In this document: one piece after another, positions 36,675-48,059 of the stretch | How positions within the stretch are numbered: the stretch's first letter is position 1 | Layout: every line of letters begins with the position of its first letter | From: Chelonoidis abingdonii | Lineage: Eukaryota > Chordata > Testudines > Testudinidae | Direction of reading: 5' to 3' | DNA: 64,000 nt | NCBI RefSeq assembly: GCF_003597395.2 | Contig: NC_133770.1 | Location: 204,681,038 to 204,745,037 of the forward strand | Translations under genes and position numbers: made by a program | The notes under the pieces: model-generated | What the model was told of the DNA's origin: nothing | Databases searched by the model: none | What the model saw: the letters and a program-made list of their open reading frames with translations, nothing else

Positions 36675-37115
36675 TCAGGAGGCGGCTCCTCACGGCCAGG
36701 CGCGGGGTTGGAGGGTAGGGCGGGGGTTCCCAGTGATGCCGGCTCAGGCTCGACGGGAGGCGCGCTAGCCACGGCATCAAGAGATGTAACACCGTCGGTG
36801 GGCCCCCGCCCGGGAGGAACTCGGGTGCTCTGCACCACAGAGGGATACCCCCGTTAGCCCGTCTCCTGGCCGCGAGGCACCGGCCGTCGCCCCAATGGGC
36901 TCGGCGGCCGTCAGCGGGGTGCTATCCGCGGGCCGGGCAGGGCAGGAGTCCAGGGGACCCTCAGAGGCAGGAGCGGACGTGGCAGTCAGGAGGAGGGAAC
37001 ACGGGGAAAGGAGAGCTGGGGTGAGGTGTCCAGGTCGAGGCCCGCTGGCGGAGGGTCATCCTCCCCCGGGGGGGACCGGGGTCAGACCCAGGGCCTCGAT
37101 CTCCTCAAAGATGGA
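36675..37115 (-). repeat. ORF1 internal duplication, copy 1
   Basis: Starts CAGGAGGCGGCTCCTCACGG and shares GGCTCAGGCTCGACGGGAGG, CTCGGCGGCCGTCAGCGGGG and GACGTGGCAGTCAGGA with copy 2. The shared word GGCTCAGGCTCGACGGGAGG recurs 911 bp away. Confidence 0.8.
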
Positions 37116-37585
37116 GGGGGCTCGCCGCCCCCACCCCGGGGGTCCCCCTCACTAGCGCCCGAGGCAACGATCGCCTCGAGTGTTGCAGGGGGCGCAGGTG
37201 GCAAGGAGCAGGGGGGACCTCATCCGAGGCCCCCACAGGAAGGGATTGCGGAGGGGGGATGGTGGTACCCTCCGGTGCTGCCACGTCTTCCCTGTCCGGC
37301 ACTGGCGGACGGACTGACCCCGAGGGCACGGCGGAAGGCTCGGCATCTGCGGCCCCCTTCTAGTCTTACAGGGGGCTCCCGCATCAGGTGGTAGGAGTGG
37401 AGCTCGAGCCTTCCGCTTGCCCCGCCTACCCTGTACTAGGGTCCAGCCCTCCATGGCGTCGCGGGCTGGGTGACAGGGGCCGGGTCGGAGGGCAGGGATG
37501 GCGAGTTCGCGGACTTGGGGGGGTCACTAGTGGGACAGCCGAAGGAAGGGAAGATTCCCCCCTGGGGAGGGCCCTCCCAAACGCG

Positions 37586-38002
37586 CAGGAGGCGGCTTCT
37601 CACGGCGGGCCAGGCGCAGAGGTTGGAGGTAGGGCGGTCCCAGCGATGCTGGGCTCAGGCTCGACGGGAGGCGCAAACCTAACCACGGCATCAAGAGATA
37701 AACACCGCGGTGGGGCCCGCCGGGAAGGAACTGGGTGCTCGCAACCAAGAGGGAACCCCCGGTAGCCATCCCTGGCCGCGGACGGCACCGCCGCGCACCA
37801 CCCGGCTCGGCGGCCGTCAGCGGGGTGCATCCGCGCCGGGCAAGGCAGGGAGTCCAGGGACCCTCAGAGCAGAGCGACGTGGCAGTCAGGAGAGGCACGT
37901 GGATAAGAAGCGGTGAGGATGTCCAGGGTAGAGGCCCAGTGGAGGGTCATCCCTCCCACGGGCACCGGGGTCAGACCTAGGGCCGCGAGCTCCCAAAGAG
38001 GC
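37586..38002 (-). repeat. ORF1 internal duplication, copy 2
   Basis: Collinear with 36675-37115 but shorter by many 1- to 3-base deletions, for example GGGTGCTCGCAACC here against GGGTGCTCTGCACC in copy 1. It runs directly into the RRM-like block on its minus-strand upstream side. Confidence 0.8.
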
Positions 38003-38867
38003 GGAACGAGAGGACGTGACGGAGGGAGGGGTCCTTGCAGCCCAAGGGGAGAGGGCTCACCACAGAAATGGGCTTCCCCAGGGTACAGAGGGCGGGCAAC
38101 AGGGCGGCACTGGGGACGAAGGGAGGGACAGACATCAGGACAACACAGATGCCCAAGTCCTCCAGCGGCTCCAGGGGGATGAACATGGCCCCCACCGCCA
38201 GGCCCTTCTCCACCGCCTCCTGGGCGGCGGCCTCCGAGGCAAGGAAGAAGACTACCTTGCCGTACATCCTGGAGGCCGCCACGATGGCCGTGGGCCCCAC
38301 CACCCTCGCCAACGCCCGCACGTAGGTCTCCACATGGGGCGAGGCTGGCACCAGGAGGCAACGGAAGCCGTGCTTCCTGGTCAAGGTGGGGAAGGGGCCC
38401 CGGCCGCCGTAGGTGGTAGCGGAGGCGGTGATTGGGGGAGATGACGTAGCAGCGGATGGGGGGGCTGCTGCCCCCTGGGCGTATACCCTGGGGGCCGAGG
38501 CAGGGGCACCCGCAGAGCTGGTGGAGGGAACAGCGGGGAAGGGTGCCGCAGCCGATGGCGGGGCCGTGGCAGAGGAGCAGGCTCAGCCATGGAGGGCTTA
38601 GTCTTCCTAGCGGGGCTCTTTCCCTTCTTCTTGACCTGGCCCTTCCCGCCAGCTGAGGGGGCCCCCCCAGAAGCAAAGGGGGCGAGGGACGTGGCAGCAG
38701 CTGAGGACACCCCGTTGCCCGCCGCTGCCGGCGCTGCAGCGAGAGCAGTGGCAGGTGGTCCGGCAGCGACGGTAGCAGCGGAGGCTAGGGGGGTCATCGA
38801 GGGAGCAGGCGGGGGAGGAGGGGCCAGGGGTCATCTCAGGAGTCCCACCCGCTGCATCTCCCGCCAT

Positions 38868-40150
38868 GGTGAGGAGGGAGGAAGGGGAAATACCGGAAAA
38901 GGGGAGGGGAGGGGAGGCAGGTCAACCACTCCTCCCTGCTAGGCTGTAGGCAGGGGAGGAGGGTGCCAGAACGGGGGCGGGGGCTGAGAAGGGGACTAGG
39001 AAGGACGGGGGGGGTCAGTCACCGACACGGGAGTGAAAGCTGGCTCCTCTAGCTGCACTAGGGGAGGGGAGGGATACAATAGCAAGTGGAGGGTGCAGTG
39101 CAAGAGGGGAAACTCAAATGGGGGGGAAGCACAAGCGCACTAAGGGGGCATGGGTGCATGAGGGGAGGGGCCGATCAGGGCAAAGGGGCCAGAGGGAAGG
39201 AGATCAACCAGGCTGGGAATGGGGCAGAGGGACAAAGGGGCTGGCTTCAGGGCCGGGGAGGGACAAACAATGCTGGAAAGGGAAACAAGCGGGGCAGGCA
39301 AACAAACTGAAGCTGGAGGGGGGAGCAAAAGGCAACGAGGGGCAGGCAGCAAGAGGAAAGGCTAGGGGGCCGGTTGCGGAGGGGAAGGAGTCAGTTTGGG
39401 GAAGGGGGGGTGCGTGCACCCATGAGCGCTTGTGCACAGTCAATATGGGTGGCTGGCTGCTGCTGAAGGCCCAAACGGTGGCAAAAGGGCGTGGCAGGCC
39501 AGGCGAGCAGCTGAGTCCCAGAGGTAGGAACCGAGGCAGATGGTAAGCGGTCTGTGGGGGTGGTGGAGGGGGCAGCGGTGGTGGCGGGGGTTCGGGGGGG
39601 GACACAGATACACCATGGGGCCGGCTCCACGCCACACCTCGTGTGCCCCCACAAACACAGTCTACACCCCCACCACTAGAGCACAGTCAAAGAGTTACTT
39701 AGTCCTCAGTGGCCCCCTCCACGGTGGGCTTCAGAGTGCTGTGCGCTTCCCCAGCATCCGGTGGTCGTCTCACTCCTCTTCCTCCTCCAGGCTCCAGCAG
39801 CTCCCCAGGCAAACTCAGCTCAAGCAGCAGCAGCAGCAGCTCCTCCTCCGGCAACCCCGGTGGCCAGGCAGGAAGGACCCCTCACAGGTGGCAACAGCGG
39901 TGGTGGTGGTGGTGGTGGTGGGGTCCTGGCGTCTCCCTCCGGAGGTGGAGGAGTGGGGGCTGGCCAGCAGACCCCCCCACCCCTCACTCAGCAGCAGTGG
40001 CAGCAAGCAGCAGCAGCAGTAGCAGTCCAGCAAAGGAGCACTCCAGCCAGCACCGGCAGCCCAGGAAGGGAGAAGGAGCTCCAGCCAGCAAGGCAGCCAG
40101 AGAAGGGTGGGAACGCTCCGGCCAGCAGGACAGCCTGAGGACACAGGGTA
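38868..40150 (-). other. Tx1-like LINE 5' region with CAG and TGG repeats
   Basis: No coding function is assigned. On the plus strand it holds a (CAG)n run at 39821-39840, a (TGG)n run at 39899-39921 and a second CAG-rich stretch at 40000-40024. From 38880 to 39400 it is G-rich with many GGGG runs. It lies between ORF1 and a different repeat at 40.18 kb, so it is most simply the element's 5' UTR. The plus-strand frames with Gln or Val runs (39540-40022 and nearby) are composition artefacts. Confidence 0.5.
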
Positions 40151-40180
40151 GTCCTGGTAGCGGGGTGCTTAGTCTGCTCC

Positions 40181-40840
40181 TGCCTTGAAGGGGTAAAAAC
40201 AGCCCTAGGGGAAGATTGTGGCTGGGAGCTGCTAAACTGGGCTGGTTGGGAAGTGGCTGCAGCTGGGCCACACCCCAGTCAGGCCCAGCTGGTCCCTATA
40301 AAAAGCTGTGAGCCAGTGAGCCAAGAGGAGTCTCCTTCTGTCTATAGAGGGAGATGGGCCTAGCTGCAGGGAGCGAGAGACAGAGTACCTGAGTGGAGCA
40401 GGGCTGGAGAAAGACAGAGGAGCTGGGGAGCTCTAGCTTGGAAAGCCTCAGGCTGTGGCCCAGCAGAAGACAAATAGGTATGGGGGTTGCAGAGGGCAGT
40501 CCAGGGGTAGGCCAAGGCAGCAGGTCCAAGCCTTCCTTGCCAGTGATGAGTAGGTTGATGCTGCAGTCTGCCCCAGGGTGTGGGGCTAGACAATGACTGG
40601 CAGTAGCCTTATACGGAGGCGAGATGGGAATAGTGGGTGGGGGTTCCCCAGGGAGACTATAAGACTGAGGAGTTACTGCCAGGGAGCAGCACTCCAGATA
40701 AAGGGGCACCGGGGTCCAGGGAGGGACACGGGGGGCCAGAGAACAGGAGGATCACTGGCCTGCAGAGTGCGCTCCAGAGCTGGAATGAGCTAATTCCCAG
40801 ATGTCACCAGCAGGAAGCACCACAGGGGTGAGTCTGCTCG
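40181..40840 (+). mobile_element. LTR-like repeat, family D, with TATA box
   Basis: It begins about TGCCTTGAAGGGGTAAAAAC and runs through CTGGTTGGGAAGTGGCTGCA, GAGGGCAGTCCAGGGGTAGG, AGTCTGCCCCAGGGTGTGGG and CAGCAGGAAGCACCACAGGG. TATAAAA at 40297-40303 is followed by GC-rich leader-like sequence. I recognise this order from a turtle LTR family. The termini are not sharp, the right end probably lacks the last bases, and no coding DNA accompanies it. Confidence 0.55.
40297..40303 (+). promoter_or_regulatory. TATA box of LTR family D
   Basis: TATAAAA inside the LTR-like repeat, preceded by GC-rich DNA; its position fits a U3 core promoter. Activity is not known. Confidence 0.4.
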
Positions 40841-42168
40841 TCTGCAGTGCTATTTTCATACAGTCACATCATGCATTTATAAGCATAGTACAGAAGTATA
40901 AAATTAGGTCTAATTGTTGTAACAGGCTAGCAATTTCTTTCCGATGCTACCTAGACTTATAGCATCTTCTCCTGCAATACTAGGCAGAATTATGTGGCTT
41001 GCTGCAGCAAAGTTCATGGTTGACCTAATACTTGTGTTCCACAGCGATAGCATTTACCATTACTATGCACTATTGTGTCACCCTCTCTATCTATCTCTCC
41101 CCTCTCCTGCCATCAAATTTCTAGGAAAAAAATCTGAACCTCCATCCATGAACAACCAGAACACCAGAATTGTGTGTGATGTAAAACCTACATGTACTCA
41201 CTGTACCACAGGACACGTGTCAGGTCACTCAGAAGTAGCAACCATTTTTGAGGTAGAGCTGTGCTAGCCCCCATAGCTGTTGTGCTTCCTATTCCTCTAT
41301 GTGGAGAGAATGATTTGTAGAGTCACAGTTTTATCTGCTCCAGCCCCAAATCTAGACCCTGTACCAGTACAGAAAGAAGGGAGCACTCATGGAATTGCAC
41401 TCTCTCATGCTGGAAAATTTACATCCCTTGTGTGTGATCCTGCCATCCTAACCTGTCTGCCTCAGCATGCAGCAGAACCCCATTGTTTCAGCTGGGGGCA
41501 AGGCTTCCTGTGCTTGTGGAGCAGAATGCAGGATTTACCCTAAAGAAGAGTTAAAATGTAAGACAAGATTGTGGCAGGTGTTTGACTGATTCTAAGCAGC
41601 GGGCAACAGATGGCTGTAAGATTCGATTTGAAGATGAGCAGTAGATGAATATTCATCAATGGAGCTGCTGATTGAACAAGTTCTTGAATCAGTCCATCTC
41701 TTCTAAATGTATACATTAGAGCCTGGTGATTCACAAGGTGAACGATAATTTCCAAAGTTCTCCTAGAAGGAATTTCTTTAGAGTTTTCAGCTTAAAGATG
41801 AATGATTTCAAACAGCCATGTGACACTTGCAGAATAAAATAAGCACAAGGTTGAAAGGAGGATGAGCAAATGACTGTCAATCATTGTCTAGCCCTACATT
41901 TGTTTTATATTATTAGAATGGAAAGCTTCAGTTCTCAGGATGCACATTGAAGATTACAGGCAGTCCCTCCCATTTCAATTTTGATTGCTCAAATACTTTA
42001 GATTCTTGAAAGAGATCATATGTATTAAAGTACATATATAGAAGAATGTGTACTCTTTCTATACAAAGGATTCCTCCTGTTAGGGTTTATCATTTATTAT
42101 GCATTTTCTTTGATGGTTTGTAAAATATGCACTATATAGAAAGATATCCATGTGCATAAACAAATACA
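40841..42168. other. Unassigned DNA
   Basis: No repeat or gene recognised. The 107-codon plus-strand frame at 40944-41267 and the 87-codon frame at 41280-41543 have no known domain. Confidence 0.5.
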
Positions 42169-42888
42169 TGCTGCCACGGAGTCACAGTCTTGGTGCTCTG
42201 AATGAAGCTCAGCCAGGACTCTGGTGCAGCGAGTCTCTCCTCATGGTACACTCACCAGGGCAAGAAGCCTGCTTGGCTTCTGCGCTTCTTGGATCTGAGC
42301 TTGGAACGTTCAGCATTCCTGTTCAGTGTGAGCTCCTCTCAGCCAGTCCACAGACTTACATATCTCTTCTCCCTCCCCCAAGGGCCATGCACTCCAACTT
42401 CACAGTCAGCAATGACTCTCGACCAGCATTGTACAACAGAAGGGTTTATTACTCCCTAGGAACACAGTGTAGAACAGGTCTTGTTAACACAGAAATCAGG
42501 AACACTTAGTAAAGTCCATCTTGGGGCTACCCAGAGCTCCAGGGCCCTGGGTCCTCCTCCCTGAGTCCCAAGCCAGGAAACTGCCCAGCAGTTTCCAGCT
42601 ACCTGGTCTCAGTCATGACTGTTACCCCTTCTCTGTCCTTTGCCTCTTTCCCAGCAAACATGTTCAGGTCTACACCTTTCACTTTGCTCCAACTTGCCTC
42701 AGCCAGCTGGCTCCAGGTGAGAGGCTCTCCAACCATCTGTTGCCAGGTTACAGGCCTGCCTACTAGAATCTCAGCAAAAATCTCTCACACCCTTGACCCA
42801 CTAGTAGGTATTTCTGTAACACACAGGGAAAACTGAGGGATGCAGTATTCATGCAAAACATTAAGAAAAAACCTCCCATTTTGCCACA
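42169..42888 (-). mobile_element. LTR, family E, minus strand, with poly(A) signal
   Basis: On the minus strand it begins TGTGGCAAAATGGGAGG and ends CCGTGGCAGCA. The polyadenylation hexamer AATAAA (plus strand TTTATT at 42445-42450) lies in GGAGTAATAAACCCTTCTG, followed by TGTTGTACAATG, a typical R/U5 arrangement. No target-site duplication was seen (TACA against CTTG), and no internal retroviral genes are present. Plus-strand frames across it are antisense artefacts. Confidence 0.7.
42445..42450 (-). promoter_or_regulatory. Polyadenylation signal of LTR family E
   Basis: AATAAA on the minus strand within the LTR, about 160 bp from where the U3-like part ends and followed by a GT-rich stretch. 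Confidence 0.5.
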
Positions 42889-44842
42889 CTTGCACACATA
42901 AATCAATAGGTATCCGTTTCTGTATATAGGGAGTCTGCCAGTATATGGCTCATTAACCAATGAACATGGAGTATGAATTTCAGATAATGGAATGTGTGAT
43001 GCGAGAGTGCTGATGAGAGACTAGTGCTCAGGTCAAGAAGGAAGCAATAGAAGAGAGACTCACAAGTCCAGGAGTAGAATTTTATGGTAAAGATTCTATC
43101 TAAAATTGTTTGACTCCAGTGTGTGTGTGTGTGTGTGTGCGCGCACACGCGTGCATGGGCACGGGAGTGTATGCGTGCACTATATAAATAAATTAATGAT
43201 GGCAATGTGCAATTGCCTTTTGGTATGCAGTATAATACAGTCTTTAATTACATGACCACACCATTTGAATATGTGGTCAACGCAACATAAAATATTTTTC
43301 TACATTCTTATGAAGGTGTATCATTGTATGGAACTGTGCAGTATTTGGGGGGTTTTTAGATCCAGATGACCAGAGTTCTTGAAAGGAATTTTGATGAAAA
43401 GTACACAATAAAAAATACAAAGTATTCAGACTACAGAGAGTAGCAGTAATAATGTGTGGCATGTTTATGGGGTAAACTTAAGTTTCACTTCTTTGAAAAT
43501 ACTATTTCACTCTCAGTGTTTGTGTTTCTTTAATATAGCTTATAACTACACCATTAATGCTTAATAGTGGTACTCTTTAAGTTTAATTTAATGTTCTTTT
43601 AAAATACACTGTGGCATTGAATGTCCTAATTTTTTTACAAAGAAAAAAGAAAAGACAAAACTCAAAAGCAAAAACATCTATTTCCAAGGTTTTGAAATTA
43701 CTGTGGCTTGTAAAATAAATAAATAGCTTTGCCAAATAACCTCAATAATAGAGCACTTTGGGAAAAGAGTAAAGATTTTCCATCAAAAATGTTAAAGGCA
43801 ACAAAGAATTCTTTGTTTTTTATTAATTGTTTGGGGTAATTTTTCCAGCTTTTTTTTTTTTTTAAAAAAAAAAGCACCTCAAAGTTTGTTGTTTTGTTTG
43901 TTTGTTTTTTTTTAATTTGAAAACCAAAATTAACAGGAAAACTTCTTTTGAAATAAAACCTGAAATATTTTAGGGGTTCTTAGTTTTCAAAATTCAAGCA
44001 AAATGTAGACCACCTCCCTTTAGTCTTTCTACACACTAAAGAACTATCCTTGACTGAAGCAAAAAGAATCAAGGTACCTACCCTATTTACATCACTTGTG
44101 TGAAGGGTAATCTAAGGAGCTTAGCACATACTTGACTTTTATGCATACAAGGCATGTGCTTTTTAGGTTCATAGTTCTTAAACGTCTGTACATTAATCAA
44201 ATGATAACCAATTTCTTCTGTAACAAGGCTGAACACTAAGGACCATTTCCACATCAAATTGCAACTTTACATTAAAGCTGTTTTGTCTGTTGCCCTGCTC
44301 AAGACCCATTAAAAGAAAGGGGTAGACTGAGACTTATAAAAACCACTTAGAAGACTCATAGAAATAAAACTAAACGGTTTCTGTCTCATAGGCCTGTACA
44401 TATTCTCATAGGCAAAGAGGCCATTCAGCAGGAGAAAGGATCAGTTTCCTATCATATCTGGAAAACTGCCTAAACCATGTTGGAACCATTCTTGCAATGA
44501 ACTGTTTCACTGCATACCTAAGTTACCTCTGCACTCATTTACAACCCATCTTTCTTTAGGGGCACATTGGAATCTGGTGTACATACTACAATGCTTTCAA
44601 ACACTCGCAGTGTGGTCAGATCAAAATGGTTTTTTTCCCTGCAAAAGGCTATAAAGTGTTTCCTTAATGGAATCTGTTTCCCTGCCAAACTGAAACTTTT
44701 AAATCTCCATCACTGTATAATTTATAATGTGGAAATTATATCCTTTCACTCCATCTTCCATATTACCCCCAAATAAACAGCAGCCATACAAGTTTTCCTA
44801 GCATGCTCCACTTCTAGAACATGCCCATCAATTCCTCAGGAC
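42889..44842. other. Unassigned AT-rich DNA with simple repeats
   Basis: A (GT)n tract at 43119-43139 runs into GCGCGCACACGCGTGC (alternating purine-pyrimidine). A T13/A11 palindromic run lies at about 43850-43873. No gene recognised. Confidence 0.55.
43119..43154. repeat. (GT)n microsatellite with alternating GC/CA extension
   Basis: About ten GT units followed by GCGCGCACACGCGTGC. Long alternating purine-pyrimidine DNA of this kind can adopt Z-form. Confidence 0.8.
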
Positions 44843-45007
44843 CATAGGTGCTGGAACTAGGAGTGCTGGAGGTGCAGCTGAACCCCCTGACTTGAAGTGA
44901 TTTCCATTATATACAAGGTTTACAGTTCAAGGTAGCCACTGAACCTGTAAACCATCTATATAATGGAAATCAGCACCTCCACTACACAAATTGTTCCAGC
45001 ACCCCTG
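44843..45007. mobile_element. 165-bp hAT-type MITE with 8-bp TSD
   Basis: It begins CATAGGTGCTGGAACTAGG and ends AATTGTTCCAGCACCCCTG; the reverse-complemented right end, CAGGGGTGCTGGAACAA, matches the left. Flanks CTCAGGAC (44835-44842) and CTCAGCAC (45008-45015) agree at 7 of 8 bases, as expected of an hAT target-site duplication. An internal ATTTCCATTATATACA is repeated in inverted orientation, so the unit is partly palindromic. Confidence 0.75.
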
Positions 45008-47489
45008 CTCAGCACCTCTGCTGAGCCTACCACCAAGGCTGTCAATTGATGCCAATTAGCTGAAGTAGTGTGCCTGCTTGGGATGGTTTGAAAATAAGTC
45101 AGCAGCAGGCAGGGCTAAATGTGCCTAGCTCTAGATTCTGAAACACAACTTTAAAATAAAATAGGTTCATGTTCTTTTTACTACATATTTCTTACCCAAA
45201 AGATAAATGATCTTGCTGTGAGAGCAATGCAATGAGAAAAATGAAATCAGTGGCAGACAATATAGCACCATGTGCCCTGTTTCCTAATGCACCTAGCCCT
45301 AAAACTAAACTTTCAAAAAAAAAACAACTTCATTAACACTTTTATAGCATGTTGACTTTGTAGAAACACTGCAGCAAGTTGTGTATGAAGTATAAAATGA
45401 AAAAATTCCAGCATACCCCATGAACTTTGCAAGTATTGCATTTTCTGCTTTCCTGTATAGTTTGCTGGAGTATATAGCAAATTAGCTTGAGGGAGGGGAA
45501 AAAATTACTATGGCTAAATCTTGGAAACAGATTTGCCCAAGCCCATCCCTCTGCCCATATGGGGCCCAAAAGATGTAAGCAGGGCTCTATACAGGCAAAG
45601 GGGTGCATCCAGAGACATCCATTTGCAACATCTATTTCCTAGACATCTCAGCTAGGTGCTATTTCTTAGATGTATTCAGTACAGTGTACAGTAAAACCAG
45701 ATAGGTGAGTTAAATTTTATTCAGAATGAAGTCCTGGCCACATTGAAATCAGTGGCAAAATTTTTTAAAAAACTTTCAATTATAAACTCTCAGTCTAGAA
45801 AAAATGTTTCCACATCAAGATCATTTCTTATTAAAGACAGTGAGCTTCTCAGGGATGAGACTTTCTTCCTCTGTTTGCTAGCAACATATCGTGCTTGCTA
45901 CCAGCAATGAGCAAAAAGAATCCAAAAGATTTTTCCTTTTGAATGTAAGCAAAGTCCATAATACACTTTGTATTGCTTTTATTTTACTTTATTTTATTTA
46001 GTAATGAAAGTCTGAAACAATAAACTTACAAAAATATTGCCCTATTCCCTCCTCCACAGAGTTAACTCAAACACCAGACAGACTCAGTTCTGCAGGATGT
46101 CCCATGTAGGTGGACCCCCAAGCTTACACGAAGTCCACATCAAGTCAGTTGAGCTTTGTGTGAGTGCATAAGTCTGCCCATACAGAACAGCTTTGTTGAA
46201 ACTTGGCATGTTAATATTGCTCAAGTTAGAAGAGAGTTGGTTAAATAGCCATAAATGATAAAAAATTGGAGAATTGCTTCTAAACATTCTCATTAGATGC
46301 TTGGTAAGGTATTATAGCCTAATGAAGCACTGCTCCTTTCATTTAATTAATTAAAATTGAAGTGATTTCCTTTTATTATTTGAAAATAGGTGCCCACCCC
46401 AAGGTGTTGGAACATTTACAAATGTTACGCCACATCTAAAATAAAACTAATAATAACACCTCAAATCACAAACTCCTACTCTTTTATCCCTCTCCTCAGG
46501 GAAAGCCTGGGAGAAAAAACAGGCCTTGTAGGATGTCTGCGAAGTCTGCAGACTGAGACTGTGATGAACCAAGGCAGGGAGAAAATCCTGCAGTGAAGGA
46601 CCCCTTACTGTCATACCCCTAGCTCCTTGTGATTAAAACTGGAGCCTTGAATGCTTTAGATGATTGCAACTATGGTGGTATCTTACTTTGTACCACACAA
46701 TGCACATTCTTCCAGCATAGCCTGATGGTTGCAGGTGCTGCTGCTAAACAATTTGCATAAGGAGGACTGTAAATGTTGCATTGAAGCACATAGAGCATAA
46801 TACTTGATGAAACAAAAAGACCAACAATAAGCCCATTGTCCTAACGCAACAGAAACATCTGAAATTTGTGTGCATGAATGAACTACAGATAACTCTGTTT
46901 ATCCACAATTCTTGACACATTCTGCAGATTCTCAGCTCCCATTATGCTTTTAAAAAGTCTTATTTATTTATTTAGAGAGCTTTCTATAGCTCTCGTCACC
47001 ACAGTGTTTGAGAGTATAGCAGTTGCCAAGATGAGCCATCACAATGTAATCAGACGTACGAATGTTAATTTCATATTGCTGAAAACTCCTGAGACAAACA
47101 ATAAGCCTGATCCTGAAAACTTTCTATCTTCTTGGAGTGGTAAATGGTGGGAATGTGCCCATCATGCTCACCTCAGTGAAATATGAACCCCGCCTCCTTC
47201 GTAATCTCATCCAAACCGGAAAGCCTTTCAACTTCAAAGGCCAAATAGGATTATTTAGATGTTAATATTCTTAAGCTTGGGCAGTTCCTTTTGGCTCATG
47301 TCTGTTAAGAACAATGTCAGTCCACTATTACCAATACATCGGAAAACAGAACACAGCCACCTTGAAATTCAAACTTCTGTCTGGCAACTGTGATAGATAA
47401 AAAAAAATTCCAAGTTACACCTCAGAACAATATCCCTGAACTAAGTTGTCAGAAAGAAATTTCTGTTTTTCTTTTGTATATTTCTCAGC
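45008..47489. other. Unassigned AT-rich DNA
   Basis: No gene or named repeat recognised. Short frames (for example 46084-46293 and 46944-47186) have no domain support. Confidence 0.5.
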
Positions 47490-48059
47490 ACCTCATGCAG
47501 GGCCGTCCTTAGGCATAGGCAAAGTAGGCAAATGCGTAGGGCCTCACTTTGCCTGGGGGCACCACTCTGCAGGCAGCCCAGACAGACGGGAAGCAGTGGA
47601 GCATGTAGGAGCAGGGCTGCTGGGTCCTAGAGAGAGCAGAATGCTGCACAGTCTGAGGAATGGGATTGGCTGGGGTCTCTGGGAAGGGGAGGGGGTAAGG
47701 GCTGGGGAAGGAGCTCACCTGTGAGTGTGACTCTTTCCCCCTCGGCTGAGGTGAGGTGAGGTGAGGTGAGGCAGGCTCTGTGGCTCTGAAACCAGTATCC
47801 TTTGTTGTCCCCATACACCATTCTTCTCGTCCCCCCTGCCCCATGGAGCACCCCCCTACTTTCTCCCTCCTCCCCAGGGAGCATCCACCTCTCTCTCTCC
47901 TCCCTCCCCTCACATCAGGGCTGGGTTGGTGAGGTGCTGGGGGATAGGTGGCAGGGGAGGGCAGGAGGCTGTCTGCTGCCTGAGGAAGAAAGTGAAAGTA
48001 ACTCAATTCCTCGGCTAGCGAGCCAGGATTGGAATGTCCACAGGGCTTGGCTGGATTAG

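Larger units (their letters stand above)
35986..38867 (-). pseudogene. Tx1-like LINE ORF1 (RNA-binding protein), frameshifted and internally duplicated
   Basis: ORF1 of Tx1/L1-type LINEs coats the element RNA. The likely start is an ATG at 38867 (MAGDAAGGTPEM). The N-terminal part is Ala/Pro-rich with a basic patch (KKKGKSPARKTKPS in frame 38797-38381). An RRM-like block lies at 38384-37977 (VETYVRALARVV, GKVVFFLASEAAA, GLAVGAMFIPLEPLEDLG). A basic piece, RRGKRKAR, is near 37430. The C-terminal block at 36384-35986 (ELWEFLDDIKGSRNKV, GHGLLHGL) ends at a stop 28 bp inside ORF2. A segment of about 430 bp is present twice (see repeat). Several frameshifts; assignment is by domain style and position. 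Confidence 0.7.
32190..40180 (-). mobile_element. Tx1-group LINE, near full length, minus strand
   Basis: The layout on the minus strand is a 5' region (about 40.15-38.87 kb), ORF1 (38867-35986), ORF2 (36013-32326) and a short 3' UTR ending near 32190 in AGAAACCCAATAGATACAGG. The domain order and the C-terminal CCHC knuckle fit the Tx1 group of L1-type LINEs, which I recognise from turtle and frog genomes. GC and CpG content are far above the surrounding DNA. Both ORFs carry many small frameshifts. The 5' boundary is uncertain and no target-site duplication was found. Confidence 0.8.

Noticed and set aside
39540..40022. 160-codon plus-strand frame with Gln and Val runs, resembling a transcription-factor activation domain
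   Set aside because: The runs come from CAG and TGG repeats in the presumed LINE 5' region; no DNA-binding domain or family motif is present.
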